64,000 bases of DNA from an uncultured Pelagibacteraceae bacterium. Lineage in GTDB: Bacteria; Pseudomonadota; Alphaproteobacteria; Pelagibacterales; Pelagibacteraceae. A program made the translations under genes and the position numbers. Below the pieces are notes generated by a model, which worked only from the letters and a program-made list of their open reading frames with translations, did no database searches and was not told the DNA's origin. The stretch is taken from NCBI GenBank assembly GCA_902563555.1, contig CACEXM010000001.1, positions 124,001 to 188,000 of the forward strand. The letters run 5' to 3'. Positions 43,136 to 53,340 of the stretch are shown here, one piece after another. Each line of letters begins with the position of its first letter. Position 1 is the stretch's first letter.

Positions 43136-44479
43136 ATGGATATTTTTTTAACAAACAATTTAATTAATAAAAAAGAGCAATTTATCCCAATAAAAAAAGA
43201 GAGTGTTGGAATGTATGTTTGTGGACCAACAGTCTATGATGATCCACATATAGGGAATGCAAGACCACTAGTTATTTTTGATATTCTTTTTAAAATTTTA
43301 AAAAATAATTTTTCAAAAGTCACATATGTAAGAAACATAACAGATATTGATGATAAAATTATTTTATCTTCGCAAAAACTTAAAATATCGACAAAAGAGT
43401 TAACTGAAAAAATAACCAAAAGTTTTTTCGAAGACTGTAAATTTTTAAATTGTGAAGATCCCACACACCAGCCAAAAGCAACAGAGCACATAGATATTAT
43501 GATTCAAATGATTAATGAATTGATTAAAAAAGGTTATGCTTATGAGAACAATAAACATGTGTATTTTGAAGTAAAAAAATTTTCTGAGTATGGAAAATTA
43601 TCAAATAAAAAGTTAGAAGATTTAATTGCAGGATCACGAGTTGAAATTAGTGACAACAAAAAAAATTCTGAGGATTTTGTTTTATGGAAACCATCAGTTA
43701 AGGATGAGCCTTCTTGGGATTCTCCTTGGGGACCTGGTAGGCCAGGATGGCATTTAGAGTGTTCTGCTATGTCAAAAAAACTTTTAGGTGATAAATTTGA
43801 TATACATGGTGGTGGTATTGATTTAATTTTCCCTCACCACGAAAATGAAATTGCTCAATCTAGATGTGCTAATGACACTGAAGTTTTCGCTAACTTTTGG
43901 ATTCATAATGCTTTTATTACAATGTCGAATGAAAAAATGGCTAAGTCTCAAGGCAATATCTTAAAGATAAAAGACTTTAGAAAAAAAATGAGTGGTCAAA
44001 TAATCAGGTTAGCACTGATGAGTGCACATTACAGACAACCTTTAGATTGGAACGATAAATTATTAATTGATTGTGAAAATATTTTAGATAAGTGGTATCG
44101 AATAAAATTAGACAATTTCAAACCTGTTAAAATCCCTGATGAAATATTGAAACCTTTATACGAAGATTTAAATACCCCAGGTTATATTGCTAATCTCCAT
44201 GGTTTGTATGAAAAAGCAATTAAGGATGATAAAAAAGATTTATTTATATCAGCATGTAGATTTATTGGTTTATTAAATGAAACGAGTGAGCAGTGGCATA
44301 ATTTTAAAAGAGATAGAGTTTCGTTAAGTGAGCCTGAAATCGAAAAAATGATAAACTTAAGAGATAAAGCTAGAGAAAATAAGGATTATAAAGAGGCTGA
44401 TCGAATTAGAGATGAACTTTCAGACAAAGGTGTTTTAATAGAGGACAAAGATGGTAAAACACTGTGGAAATTTAAATGA
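43136..44479 (+). CDS. cysS: Cysteinyl-tRNA synthetase
   Basis: The 447-residue class I synthetase has the zinc-site Cys and HIGH-type motif in MYVCGPTVYDDPHIGNAR, PGWHLECSAM, the HHENE zinc ligands in FPHHENEIAQS, and the KMSKS loop as KMAKSQGN. It overlaps cimA by 4 bp (ATGA). Confidence 0.96.
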   Translation: MDIFLTNNLINKKEQFIPIKKESVGMYVCGPTVYDDPHIGNARPLVIFDILFKILKNNFSKVTYVRNITDIDDKIILSSQKLKISTKELTEKITKSFFEDCKFLNCEDPTHQPKATEHIDIMIQMINELIKKGYAYENNKHVYFEVKKFSEYGKLSNKKLEDLIAGSRVEISDNKKNSEDFVLWKPSVKDEPSWDSPWGPGRPGWHLECSAMSKKLLGDKFDIHGGGIDLIFPHHENEIAQSRCANDTEVFANFWIHNAFITMSNEKMAKSQGNILKIKDFRKKMSGQIIRLALMSAHYRQPLDWNDKLLIDCENILDKWYRIKLDNFKPVKIPDEILKPLYEDLNTPGYIANLHGLYEKAIKDDKKDLFISACRFIGLLNETSEQWHNFKRDRVSLSEPEIEKMINLRDKARENKDYKEADRIRDELSDKGVLIEDKDGKTLWKFK

Positions 44480-46077
44480 GTAAAGAAAGATTATACATAT
44501 TTGATACAACTCTTCGAGATGGAGCTCAAACCCAAGGTGTGCATTTTTCAATTGATGAAAAAACAAAAATTGCACATGCTTTAGACGACCTTGGTGTAGA
44601 TTACATAGAAGGAGGTTGGCCAGGTGCCAATCCATCTGATACAGAATTTTTTCAGAAAGGTTTGGAACTAAAAAACTCTACCTTTACTGCTTTTGGAATG
44701 ACGAAAAAAGCAGGACGAAGTGCTGAAAATGATCCAGGTTTGTCAGCAATTTTAAATTCTAATACGAAATCTGTTTGTTTAGTTGGAAAGTCTTGGGATT
44801 TCCATGTTGATGTTGCTTTGGGAATATCTAAAGAGGAAAATTTAGACAACATTAAAGAAACCACAAAGCATTTTGTAAAAAATAATAAAGAGTTCATGTT
44901 TGATGCTGAGCATTTCTTTGATGGCTACAAGGCAAACTCGGAATATGCTTTAGCTTGTATCAAAGCTGCTTATGATAATGGAGCAAAATGGATAGTTCTA
45001 TGTGATACTAATGGTGGTACACTTCCTCATGAAGTAACTAAGATAGTAAAAGAAGTTTCAGAACACATACCTGGTGAGAGTTTAGGTATTCATGCCCATA
45101 ATGATACTGGTAATGCTGTTGCGAATTCAATAGCAGCTGTTTTATCAGGAGCGAGACAAATTCAAGGCACAATAAATGGCTTAGGTGAAAGATGTGGTAA
45201 TGCCAATTTAATGTCAATTATTCCAACTTTCCATCTTAAGAAAGAGTTATCAGATAAATTTGAAATAAGTATTAAAGAAAAAAATATCAAACATATTACA
45301 CAGTGTTCAAGGTTGCTTGATGAGATACTAAATAGAAAACCAAATAAACATTTACCATACGTTGGTGCTGCAGCATTTTCACACAAGGGTGGTTTACATG
45401 TATCTGCTGTTCAAAAAGATCCTAAAACTTATGAGCATATAAATCCTGAAGATGTTGGTAATAATAGAAATATAGTTGTTTCCGATCAGTCAGGTAAATC
45501 AAATATCCTGTCTAGACTTAAAACAATTGGGATTGATATTAAGGAAAATGATCCTAAAGTTAAAAAACTATTAGAAGAAGTTAAAGATAGAGAGTTCATT
45601 GGTTACAGTTATGATGGAGCTGATGCATCTTTTGAGTTACTAGCTAGAAGAGTAATGGGAGAAATTCCAAGATATATTTCAATTAAAGAATACGATGTTT
45701 CAGTCTCAAAAAACAATCAAGATAAGATAGTTTCTAAAGCAAAAGCAAAACTGGAGGTTGATGGGGAACAAATAGTTTGTGAAGGTGAGGGTAATGGACC
45801 TGTTCATGCTTTAGATAACGCTATAAGAAAAAATGTTACTAAGTTAGAAAAATATTCTGAATATCTAAAAGATTTAAAACTAGTCGACTATAAGGTAAGA
45901 ATTTTAAATACAGGGACTGAAGCTACCACTAGAGTATCTATTGAAAGCACAGATTCCAAAGGAAAAAATTGGTTTACAATTGGCGTGTCACCAAACATAA
46001 TTGATGCATCATTTAAAGCTCTTATTGATAGTTTAGATTATAAGCTGTATAAAGATAACGCACCAGCTAGTAAATAA
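44476..46077 (+). CDS. cimA: (R)-citramalate synthase
   Basis: Condenses pyruvate and acetyl-CoA to citramalate, a threonine-independent route to 2-ketobutyrate and isoleucine. The 533 residues start IFDTTLRDGAQTQGVHFS, have the metal ligands in GIHAHNDTGNAVANS, and end in a LeuA-type dimer/regulatory domain (about 400-533). The GQTQ/AQTQGV and YIEGGWPGANP patterns separate CimA from LeuA. Confidence 0.92.
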   Translation: MSKERLYIFDTTLRDGAQTQGVHFSIDEKTKIAHALDDLGVDYIEGGWPGANPSDTEFFQKGLELKNSTFTAFGMTKKAGRSAENDPGLSAILNSNTKSVCLVGKSWDFHVDVALGISKEENLDNIKETTKHFVKNNKEFMFDAEHFFDGYKANSEYALACIKAAYDNGAKWIVLCDTNGGTLPHEVTKIVKEVSEHIPGESLGIHAHNDTGNAVANSIAAVLSGARQIQGTINGLGERCGNANLMSIIPTFHLKKELSDKFEISIKEKNIKHITQCSRLLDEILNRKPNKHLPYVGAAAFSHKGGLHVSAVQKDPKTYEHINPEDVGNNRNIVVSDQSGKSNILSRLKTIGIDIKENDPKVKKLLEEVKDREFIGYSYDGADASFELLARRVMGEIPRYISIKEYDVSVSKNNQDKIVSKAKAKLEVDGEQIVCEGEGNGPVHALDNAIRKNVTKLEKYSEYLKDLKLVDYKVRILNTGTEATTRVSIESTDSKGKNWFTIGVSPNIIDASFKALIDSLDYKLYKDNAPASK

Positions 46078-46086
46078 AAGTAAAAT

Positions 46087-46593
46087 ATGTTTAGAAATTT
46101 TTTAATAATTTTTTCCTTTGCCCTTTTAACCAATTGTGCATCAATTACTGAGTCAAAAGATCAATCAATGTCAGTTAATACAGGGGATGTTGTTGGCGCA
46201 ATGTGCACACTCTCAAATTCAAAAGGAAGCTATTATGTTAATTCAACACCAGGTTCTGTTATGGTTAGAAATGCATGTGATCAGCTTACAGTGACTTGCA
46301 CAAAGAAAGGTTACGTGCCTGCCAATCCGGGCGCAGGATCTATTCAAGATAAATCAAAAGGAATGGCTTGGGGCAATGTTATTTTTGGTGGTATTATTGG
46401 AATTGCAGTTGATAGATCTACTGGTGCAGGCTGTACGTATCCACAACAAAATATCACCTTTCCATTAAAAAAAGCTTCAGCTGAAAGCGGAGAAACCAAT
46501 ATAAAAAAATTAAAAGATTTAAAAGAATTACTTGATAGTGGCGTAATAACCCAAGATGAATTTGATAAAGCTAAAAAAAAGTTGCTTAATTAG
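46087..46593 (+). CDS. Lipoprotein with PEGA-like core and SHOCT tail
   Basis: The 168-residue protein has an N-terminal hydrophobic stretch ending LLTNC (Cys17 as lipidation site; Asn at -1 is unusual), a small beta domain with STPGSVMVRNACDQLTVTCTK and a glycine-rich hydrophobic segment, and a C-terminal short helical SHOCT-like unit (LKDLKELLDSGVITQDEF). It is probably anchored to the outer membrane; the function is unknown. Confidence 0.72.
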   Translation: MFRNFLIIFSFALLTNCASITESKDQSMSVNTGDVVGAMCTLSNSKGSYYVNSTPGSVMVRNACDQLTVTCTKKGYVPANPGAGSIQDKSKGMAWGNVIFGGIIGIAVDRSTGAGCTYPQQNITFPLKKASAESGETNIKKLKDLKELLDSGVITQDEFDKAKKKLLN

Positions 46594-46635
46594 ATCTTAA
46601 ATAGATATTCTTTTTTTAAGTTATGATTATCCACA

Positions 46636-47499
46636 ATGAAAATTAATAAATTTTCAAAAAAACCTTTGAATACAGATGATAGAATAGGCGCTAATCCAAT
46701 TGTTTGTTATCCAAATGAAAACATTTCTAATAACTTAAAAATATTACATAAAGCCAGAGAACATATTAAAAAGATAGATGAAGTCATGGTACCTCCTAGA
46801 GATGCAAAAACATTTAAAGTAAAATCAGGAAATTTCTTTAGGATTGAAAGTGTTGAGGGCCCACAAGTTGGTGATTTAAATATATTCCAAGCAGATAATC
46901 TTGATGAAAAATTTTACTCTGGGAAGACCAGAGCTTTATATGGAACGCACATTTCAGTTGGTGATAAAATGTTTAGTGGCTTTCCTTATTTAAGATCATT
47001 AGCTACAATTACTTGGGATACATTAGACTGGTATGGTTATGACAAAGATGGTGGCTCAGTACATGACGTAATTGGAACTCGATGTGATCCATACACATCA
47101 AAATTAATATCTGGAAATGATTATCATTATTGTTGTCATTCTAATTTGACTAGAGCTCTAGTTAAAGAACAGGGGCTTGAAAAAGATGATGCTGAAAAAA
47201 TAGTTCATGATGTTTTAAATGTATTTATGCTTACTGGTTTTACCAATGATACTAAGCAATATTTTATGAAATCAAGCCCGGTTAGACCAGGCGATTATTT
47301 AGAATTTTTTGCTGAGACTGATCTGCTAGGAGCCTTATCTGCATGTCCCGGTGGTGATTGCGGCTCTGAACATTCATCTGATGTAGCAAAATGTTATCCA
47401 CTAAAAGTTTCTATTTGGGATGTAGACAAAAAATTTTTGGAAGGTATAAAAAATTCTAAGATTTCATCTTATAATAGAGACCATGGTCTGACTGATTAA
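46636..47499 (+). CDS. DUF1989 (urea carboxylase-associated type) protein
   Basis: The 287-residue protein has a DUF1989 core (about 45-265): VPPRDAKTFKVKSGNFFRI, GPQVGDLNIFQAD, YGTHISVGDKMFSG, and a Cys/His set (GTRCDPY, HYCCHSNL, CPGGDCGSEHSSD) that may bind metal. Relatives sit next to urea carboxylase/allophanate or guanidine-degradation genes, but none is nearby here. The catalytic role is not established. It is followed after 1 bp by trmJ. Confidence 0.78.
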   Translation: MKINKFSKKPLNTDDRIGANPIVCYPNENISNNLKILHKAREHIKKIDEVMVPPRDAKTFKVKSGNFFRIESVEGPQVGDLNIFQADNLDEKFYSGKTRALYGTHISVGDKMFSGFPYLRSLATITWDTLDWYGYDKDGGSVHDVIGTRCDPYTSKLISGNDYHYCCHSNLTRALVKEQGLEKDDAEKIVHDVLNVFMLTGFTNDTKQYFMKSSPVRPGDYLEFFAETDLLGALSACPGGDCGSEHSSDVAKCYPLKVSIWDVDKKFLEGIKNSKISSYNRDHGLTD

Positions 47500-47500
47500 C

Positions 47501-48214
47501 ATGTCAAAAAATAATATTTCATTTATTTTACATAAGCCACAGTTGTCAGAAAATATCGGTGCATGTGCAAGAGCAATAAAAAATTTTAGCTTTAAAAAGT
47601 TAATTTTAATAAATCCTAAGCCTATTTTTCCAAATGATAAAATTTTTGCTACATCAGTAGGTGCAAAAAATATTATTAATCAAAGTAAAGTGTATGAGAA
47701 TATTGAAAAGGCACTTAAAGATATTGATATTGTAATTGCGACTTCAGCGCGATTTAGAAATAAAAATATAAAACATATAAATCTAGACGATTTGAAGAAA
47801 ATAGATTTTAAAAAAAAAGTCGGTTTTTTATTTGGATCTGAAGCCTCAGGTCTTTCAAATGAAGAGGTGAGTTATGCTAATTACACTTTACAAATTCCAA
47901 CTAATCCAGAATTTAAGTCATTAAATCTTTCTCATAGTTTAATTATTATAGCTCAAGTAGCCTCTAGTATAATTAAAATGAGAACTAAACCATTTCAAAA
48001 ATCAAAAAAAGTTAAACCAGCATCAAAAAAAGAAATACAATCAATGATAAACTTGTGTTTGAGTAATTTAGAAGACATCAATTTTTTTAAACCAAAGGAA
48101 AAGAAACCAGTAATGTTACAGAATTTAAGAAACATTTTTTATAAAATGGAATTATCCGATAAAGAAACACGTATTTTATCAAGCGTATTCGCAAGTTTGG
48201 GTAAAAAACGTTGA
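47501..48214 (+). CDS. trmJ: TrmJ-like tRNA 2'-O-methyltransferase (SpoU family)
   Basis: The 237-residue SPOUT enzyme has motif 1 in PQLSENIGACARAIKNF, motif 2 in VGFLFGSEASGLSNEE and motif 3 in IPTNPEFKSLNLSHSLIIIAQ, the order typical of TrmJ, which methylates position 32 of the tRNA anticodon loop. The C-terminal helical extension also fits. Other SpoU members cannot be fully excluded. Confidence 0.85.
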   Translation: MSKNNISFILHKPQLSENIGACARAIKNFSFKKLILINPKPIFPNDKIFATSVGAKNIINQSKVYENIEKALKDIDIVIATSARFRNKNIKHINLDDLKKIDFKKKVGFLFGSEASGLSNEEVSYANYTLQIPTNPEFKSLNLSHSLIIIAQVASSIIKMRTKPFQKSKKVKPASKKEIQSMINLCLSNLEDINFFKPKEKKPVMLQNLRNIFYKMELSDKETRILSSVFASLGKKR

Positions 48215-48242
48215 TTGACAAAATAATGTGTAAGTTTATAAG
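48215..48242 (+). promoter_or_regulatory. Candidate rpsD promoter
   Basis: Consensus -35 TTGACA (48215-48220) begins on the base after the trmJ stop, with TATAAG (48237-48242) 16 bp further. Transcription would start about 6 bases before the rpsD ATG at 48255, leaving almost no leader and so no room for the usual S4 autoregulatory leader RNA. Confidence 0.6.
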
Positions 48243-48254
48243 ACCCAATATTAA

Positions 48255-48872
48255 ATGACAAAAAGATTAAACTCTAAACACAAAGTTGATAGACGATTAA
48301 AAGTAAACCTTTGGGGAAGACCTAAAAGTCCTTTTAATACTAGAGCTTATGGACCAGGGCAGCACGGTCAAAGCAAAACATCTAAACCCTCAGACTATGG
48401 TATTCAGCTTCAAGCAAAACAAAAATTAAAAGCTTATTATGGTAATATCAATGAAAGACAATTTAGAAATATTTATAAAAAAGCTAGTATGTTAAAAGGG
48501 GACACAAGTGAAAACCTAATTGGTTTATTAGAAAGAAGATTAGATGCAGTTATTTATAGAGCAAAATTTGCAACAACGATCTTTTCTGCACGACAACTAA
48601 TTAATCATGGCCATGTTAAAGTTAATGGAAAAAAAGTAAATATTTCAAGTTATTCAGTTAAGGAAGAGGATACGATTGAGATTAGAGATAAGTCGAAACA
48701 AATGGCAATAGTTGATATAGCTTTAGCAAACAAAGAGAGAGAAACTCCAGAATACATTCAAATGGATGAAAAGAATAAAAAATTTAAATTCATAAGAGTA
48801 CCAAAGTTTGAGGAAGTTCCTTTTCCAATAGTTATGGAGCCAAATTTAGTAATTGAATATTACTCTAGATAG
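48255..48872 (+). CDS. rpsD: 30S ribosomal protein S4
   Basis: The 205-residue 16S rRNA-binding assembly protein has an N-terminal basic part ([23 protein letters not shown]) and the S4 RNA-binding domain [21 protein letters not shown]. It is encoded alone, apart from the alpha operon, as is common in alphaproteobacteria. Two bases separate its stop from the convergent grxD stop. Confidence 0.97.
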   Translation: MTKRLNSKHKVDRRLKVNLWGRPKSPFNTRAYGPGQHGQSKTSKPSDYGIQLQAKQKLKAYYGNINERQFRNIYKKASMLKGDTSENLIGLLERRLDAVIYRAKFATTIFSARQLINHGHVKVNGKKVNISSYSVKEEDTIEIRDKSKQMAIVDIALANKERETPEYIQMDEKNKKFKFIRVPKFEEVPFPIVMEPNLVIEYYSR

Positions 48873-48874
48873 AA

Positions 48875-49207
48875 TTATTTTTTATAATTCACGCCTTTAT
48901 CATCAAAGATCTTTTTTAGTTCACCATTTTCATACATTTCTTTAACAATATCACATCCACCAACAAATTCTTTTTTAACATATAATTGTGGTATTGTTGG
49001 CCAATCACTGAAAGTCTTTATACCTTCTCTTAAAGATTGATCTTCTAAAACATTAACTCCTTTGTAATTTACTTCTAAGATTTTAAGTAAATTTGCAACT
49101 GCCATTGAAAACCCACATTGTGGAGCATCAGGCGTTCCCTTCATGAATAAACAAACGTCATTATTATCAATATGATTTTGAATTAAATTTTTAATTTGAT
49201 CGTCCAT
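48875..49207 (-). CDS. grxD: Monothiol glutaredoxin (Grx4 type)
   Basis: The 110-residue protein has the CGFS site in GTPDAPQCGFSMAV, plus WPTIPQLYVKKEFVGGCDI, the glutathione-binding pattern. Grx4 proteins hold and pass on [2Fe-2S] clusters and form heterodimers with BolA proteins. The bolA-like gene directly upstream overlaps it by one base (TAATG), supporting that partnership. Confidence 0.95.
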   Translation of the reverse strand: MDDQIKNLIQNHIDNNDVCLFMKGTPDAPQCGFSMAVANLLKILEVNYKGVNVLEDQSLREGIKTFSDWPTIPQLYVKKEFVGGCDIVKEMYENGELKKIFDDKGVNYKK

Positions 49208-49437
49208 TATTGCTCCTTTGTTTTTATCGCTAGAGCGTGAAGTTCATTTCCCATTTTACCTTTTAGAGAATTATAAACCATCTTATGCTGCTCAATTTTA
49301 CTTTTACCACTAAATTTAGAAGAAGTAATGGTTGCAGAGTAATGGTTTCCGTCACCAGCTAAATCTTGAATCTCAACCAATGCATCAGGTAATGCATCTT
49401 TTATGTGTTTTTCAATTTCTTTTAAATCCATTGCCAT
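49207..49437 (-). CDS. bolA: BolA-family protein
   Basis: The ATG at 49437, two bases after the purL stop, is preferred over the in-frame start at 49464 inside purL, giving 76 residues; 49431 is also possible. The fold pattern IEKHIKDALPDALVEIQDLAGDGNHYSATI and the conserved His in KIEQHKMVY match the short BolA/IbaG class, which binds a shared Fe-S cluster with Grx4. Confidence 0.9.
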   Translation of the reverse strand: MAMDLKEIEKHIKDALPDALVEIQDLAGDGNHYSATITSSKFSGKSKIEQHKMVYNSLKGKMGNELHALAIKTKEQ

Positions 49438-49439
49438 AA

Positions 49440-51629
49440 TTAATTCATGTAGTTTGATAACCAATTAGTATTATATGATTTTAATTCGTCAATTGTAACT
49501 TTTGTCTTTTGATTAATAATCATATTTTTATCGATAATTTTACCTAATTCATCAAAGTGGACAGAGTTTTTGTTTAATATACTTATAACCTTTTTTAAAT
49601 TTTTTGGGTCTATCTCAATTACATATCGTCCTTGATCTTCACAAAACAGGTATTCGATTTCACTTATGAAATATTTAGGTTTATTAAATTCAATACCTTT
49701 ATTTCCTTTTATACACATTTTACTAACGGCCGTAATTATTCCTCCAATAGATACATCATGAGCGCTTCTAACAAGATTGCTTTTGATAAGTTGGAGAATT
49801 GTTTCACCATTATTTTTTTCATTAAAGAGATTTATTTCAGGTGGTGGTCCATTCTTTTCATTTAATATATTTCTCGCAAAAAGACTTTGGTCTAAGTGAC
49901 CTTCAGTTTTACCAATTATTAAAACAAGATTATTTATTTCTTTAAAGTCCATAGTAATCATTTGCTTGTAATCTTTTATTAAACCCACACCACCAATCGA
50001 TGGGGTTGGTTTTATTCCAATTTCTTTTGTTTGGTTATAAAATGATACATTTCCAGAGACGACTGGAAATTTCAAATATTCACAAGCTTCACCTATTCCC
50101 TGGACACATTCAACAAACTCCCCCATGTTTTCTTCTTTCTCTGGACTTCCAAAGTTTAAACAATTTGTTATAGCAATTGGAGTTGCCCCAACTGAAATAA
50201 GATTTCTCCAACTTTCACAAACAACTTGTTTTCCACCTGTCAGGGGGTGAGCCCAACAATAAATAGCTGAAGAGTCAACAGTTGCAGCCACTGCCTTATT
50301 GGTTCCGTGAACCCTTACAACACCCGAGTCACCACCAGGTTTTTGTATTGTATCTCCCATTACTGTGTGATCATACTGTTGCCAAATCCATTCTTTACTA
50401 CAAACATTAGGATTTGATAAAATTTTATTTAAAACTTCTTTGATTTTAAACTTTTTAAATTCTTCCTTTTTGATTAAATTTTTTTTTGGTAATTTTGTTT
50501 TTTTCCATTTTCGATCATACATTGGAGAATTTTCAACTAAAGTATTAATCGGAATACTAGCTACTTGTTTTTTATCATAATATAATTCAATGTTTTTTGT
50601 ATTAGTTGTTTTACCAATTACGGCAAAATCTAAATCCCATTTATCAAATATTTTTTTTGCCAAATCTTCTTTTCCATTTTCTAAAACAATCAACATTCTT
50701 TCTTGGCTTTCAGAAAGCATAATTTCATAAGGTGTCATTTTACTTTCTCTGCATGGAACCTTATTTAGATTTAATTCAATGCCTAAATTACCTTTTGAGG
50801 CCATTTCGATACTTGATGATGTAAGGCCTGCTGCACCCATGTCTTGTATTGCAATAATTGAGTCTCCAGCCATTAATTCTAGACAAGCTTCAAGTAAAAG
50901 TTTTTCTGTAAAAGGATCTCCAACTTGAACGGTTGGTTTTTTTTCCTCTATTTTTTCATCAAAACTAGCTGATGCCATACTTGCTCCATGAATACCATCT
51001 CGTCCTGTCTTTGAACCAACATAAATCACAGGTTTGTTAAGACCAGCGGCTTTTGAATAAAAAATTTTATTTTTCTTAACTAATCCAAGTGTCATTGCAT
51101 TGACTAAAATGTTGCCATTGTAAGAATTATCAAAAGACGTTTGCCCTGCAATAGTTGGAACACCCATGCAATTTCCATAACCCCCAATTCCATGAACCAC
51201 TCCTCTTAAAAGATTTTTTGTTTTTTTGTGCTGTGAAGATCCAAAATGAATCGAGTTTAAATTTGCAATTGGTCTTGCACCCATTGTAAAAACATCTCTC
51301 ATAATACCACCAACACCAGTGGCTGCCCCTTGATAAGGTTCAATAAAAGATGGATGATTGTGACTTTCAATTTTGAAAACGATTGCATCTCCATCCTCAA
51401 TATCAATTACACCTGCATTTTCTCCTGGTCCTTGAATTACTTTTTTTCCAGAAGTTGGTAGTTTTTTTAAATGAAGTCTTGATGATTTATAGGAACAGTG
51501 TTCATTCCACATTGCAGAGAAAATTCCAAGTTCAGTGAGATTGGGAATTCTTTTTAGCAGATCACAAATTTTTTTATATTCCTCTTTTTTTAAACCGTGA
51601 TCTATAGCTATCTGTTCGTTAACTTCCAT
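49440..51629 (-). CDS. purL: Phosphoribosylformylglycinamidine synthase, large subunit
   Basis: ATP-dependent FGAM synthase of the small PurL type (729 residues), which needs PurQ and PurS, both encoded just upstream. Features: [59 protein letters not shown], and a C-terminal AIR-synthase-like half with SAHDVSIGG. Its ATG overlaps the purQ stop (TAATG). Confidence 0.96.
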   Translation of the reverse strand: MEVNEQIAIDHGLKKEEYKKICDLLKRIPNLTELGIFSAMWNEHCSYKSSRLHLKKLPTSGKKVIQGPGENAGVIDIEDGDAIVFKIESHNHPSFIEPYQGAATGVGGIMRDVFTMGARPIANLNSIHFGSSQHKKTKNLLRGVVHGIGGYGNCMGVPTIAGQTSFDNSYNGNILVNAMTLGLVKKNKIFYSKAAGLNKPVIYVGSKTGRDGIHGASMASASFDEKIEEKKPTVQVGDPFTEKLLLEACLELMAGDSIIAIQDMGAAGLTSSSIEMASKGNLGIELNLNKVPCRESKMTPYEIMLSESQERMLIVLENGKEDLAKKIFDKWDLDFAVIGKTTNTKNIELYYDKKQVASIPINTLVENSPMYDRKWKKTKLPKKNLIKKEEFKKFKIKEVLNKILSNPNVCSKEWIWQQYDHTVMGDTIQKPGGDSGVVRVHGTNKAVAATVDSSAIYCWAHPLTGGKQVVCESWRNLISVGATPIAITNCLNFGSPEKEENMGEFVECVQGIGEACEYLKFPVVSGNVSFYNQTKEIGIKPTPSIGGVGLIKDYKQMITMDFKEINNLVLIIGKTEGHLDQSLFARNILNEKNGPPPEINLFNEKNNGETILQLIKSNLVRSAHDVSIGGIITAVSKMCIKGNKGIEFNKPKYFISEIEYLFCEDQGRYVIEIDPKNLKKVISILNKNSVHFDELGKIIDKNMIINQKTKVTIDELKSYNTNWLSNYMN

Positions 51630-52312
51630 TATTTAATATTATTTAAAAGATTTTTAAAAAAGATTGATCCATCTTCCCCAGACAAACTTTCATCTATCAT
51701 TCTCTCAGGATGAGGCATCATACCTAAAACGTTTTTTTCTTTGTTAAAAATACCTGCAATATTATTTAATGAACCATTGGGATTAAATTTTTCTTCAGTT
51801 TTTCCATTATCATTGCAGTAATAAATAGCTACCTGATTATTATCTTGAATTTCTTTAAGTTGATCATTGGTACAAAAATAATTTCCCTCATTGTGAGCAA
51901 TATGTAGCTCAAATACCTCTTTGTCTAAATTTTTAAAATATGGATTATCTTTACTATCAATTTTTACAAAAACATTTTTACAAATAAATTCTAGATATTT
52001 ATTTCTCAACAAAACTCCTGGAACTAATCCACTTTCAACCAGTATCTGAAAACCATTACAAATTCCCATCACTAAACCACCTGATTTTGCAAAATTGATT
52101 ACTGATTGCATTATCTTTGATTTAGAAGCCATGCTCCCACATCTCAAATAGTCACCATATGAAAATCCCCCGGGAAGCACTACCAAATCAGATTTAGGTA
52201 ATTCATTATCGTTATGCCAGACCATTTGATTTTTAAAACCAAACTTATTCAGTGCGACGTGCATATCTCTATCACAATTTGAACCTGGAAAAGTAATTAC
52301 TGCTGATTTCAT
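51629..52312 (-). CDS. purQ: Phosphoribosylformylglycinamidine synthase, glutaminase subunit
   Basis: The 227-residue class I glutamine amidotransferase (ATG at 52312; the preceding codon is TTG). Motifs: [30 protein letters not shown], the nucleophile Cys in [13 protein letters not shown], and the His-Glu pair in MMPHPERM. It supplies ammonia to PurL, the next gene downstream. Confidence 0.96.
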   Translation of the reverse strand: MKSAVITFPGSNCDRDMHVALNKFGFKNQMVWHNDNELPKSDLVVLPGGFSYGDYLRCGSMASKSKIMQSVINFAKSGGLVMGICNGFQILVESGLVPGVLLRNKYLEFICKNVFVKIDSKDNPYFKNLDKEVFELHIAHNEGNYFCTNDQLKEIQDNNQVAIYYCNDNGKTEEKFNPNGSLNNIAGIFNKEKNVLGMMPHPERMIDESLSGEDGSIFFKNLLNNIK

Positions 52313-52315
52313 CAA

Positions 52316-52558
52316 TTATTGTATCTCAATAATCTTATAATTCTCTATTACAAGATTCGCTAAGAGTTTATTACACATATCCTCAACAATCTTTTGAGCT
52401 TTTTTGGGATCATTTTCTTTTACGTCAATTTCAAAATATTTGCCTTGTCTAACTTCATTAATGTCTTTAAATCCCATTCCATCTAAAGTTTGATGTATTA
52501 CTTTTCCTTGCGGATCCAAAACATCTTTTTTTAAAGTGATAATTGCAGAAACCTTCAT
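52316..52558 (-). CDS. purS: Phosphoribosylformylglycinamidine synthase, PurS subunit
   Basis: The 80-residue bridging subunit of the PurLQS complex: [19 protein letters not shown] at the start and [13 protein letters not shown] in the middle. It overlaps purC by 4 bp (ATGA) and ends 3 bp before purQ. Confidence 0.94.
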   Translation of the reverse strand: MKVSAIITLKKDVLDPQGKVIHQTLDGMGFKDINEVRQGKYFEIDVKENDPKKAQKIVEDMCNKLLANLVIENYKIIEIQ

Positions 52559-53340
52559 TTACTTTTTTTTTTAACTGAAGATAATTTTGTAACATTGACC
52601 GCAGTAAGATTAGATTGTTCATGTAAAATTCCTAATCTTTTTGCAACTTCAGTATATGCAGGAATCAAATCTCCCAAATCTTTCCTAAATCTATCTTTAT
52701 CTAGTTTCTTTTCAGTAATAGAGTCCCACAATCGACAAGTATCTGGACTAATTTCATCAGCTAAAATAACTTCACTCTTACCATTTATTTTTATTCTTCC
52801 AAATTCAAGTTTAAAGTCTATCAACTTGATACCAACGCCTCTAAACATACCAATCATGAAATCGTTAATTCTTAGGATCATTTTCTTTACTTTTTCTATT
52901 TCTTTTTTTGAGGCCCACTCAAAAGCATAGATATGGTCCTCGGCTATTAAGGGGTCTCCAAGTTCATCATCTTTCAAACAGTATTCAACTAGGGGTTCTT
53001 TAAGAACCGTTCCATCTTCAATTCCAAGTCTTTTTGTTAAAGAGCCGGTAGCAACATTTCTTACAACAAACTCAATTGGAATAATTTCTACTAATTTGAT
53101 TAATTGCTCTCTCATATTTAATCTTTTTACTAAATGATTTTTAATTCCTATTTGAGACAGATTAGAAAGTATGTGCTCTGAAATACGATTATTTAATACA
53201 CCTTTTCCTTGTATAGTACTTTTTTTTTGATTATTAAAAGCAGTAGCATCGTCTTTAAAATATTGGATAACTAAATTTTTATCAGAAGAAGCATAAATGA
53301 TTTTTGCTTTACCTTCGTATAATTTTTTTCCTTTTTTCAT
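52555..53340 (-). CDS. purC: SAICAR synthase
   Basis: Joins CAIR and aspartate in purine synthesis. The 261 residues show [34 protein letters not shown], and the signature DFKLEFG with [13 protein letters not shown]. It sits between purB and purS in the operon, overlapping both. Confidence 0.96.
   Translation of the reverse strand: MKKGKKLYEGKAKIIYASSDKNLVIQYFKDDATAFNNQKKSTIQGKGVLNNRISEHILSNLSQIGIKNHLVKRLNMREQLIKLVEIIPIEFVVRNVATGSLTKRLGIEDGTVLKEPLVEYCLKDDELGDPLIAEDHIYAFEWASKKEIEKVKKMILRINDFMIGMFRGVGIKLIDFKLEFGRIKINGKSEVILADEISPDTCRLWDSITEKKLDKDRFRKDLGDLIPAYTEVAKRLGILHEQSNLTAVNVTKLSSVKKKSK

Noticed and set aside
49440..49464. Earlier start of the BolA-like gene inside purL
   Set aside because: The added residues have no counterpart in short BolA proteins, and an ATG just after the purL stop fits the family length.
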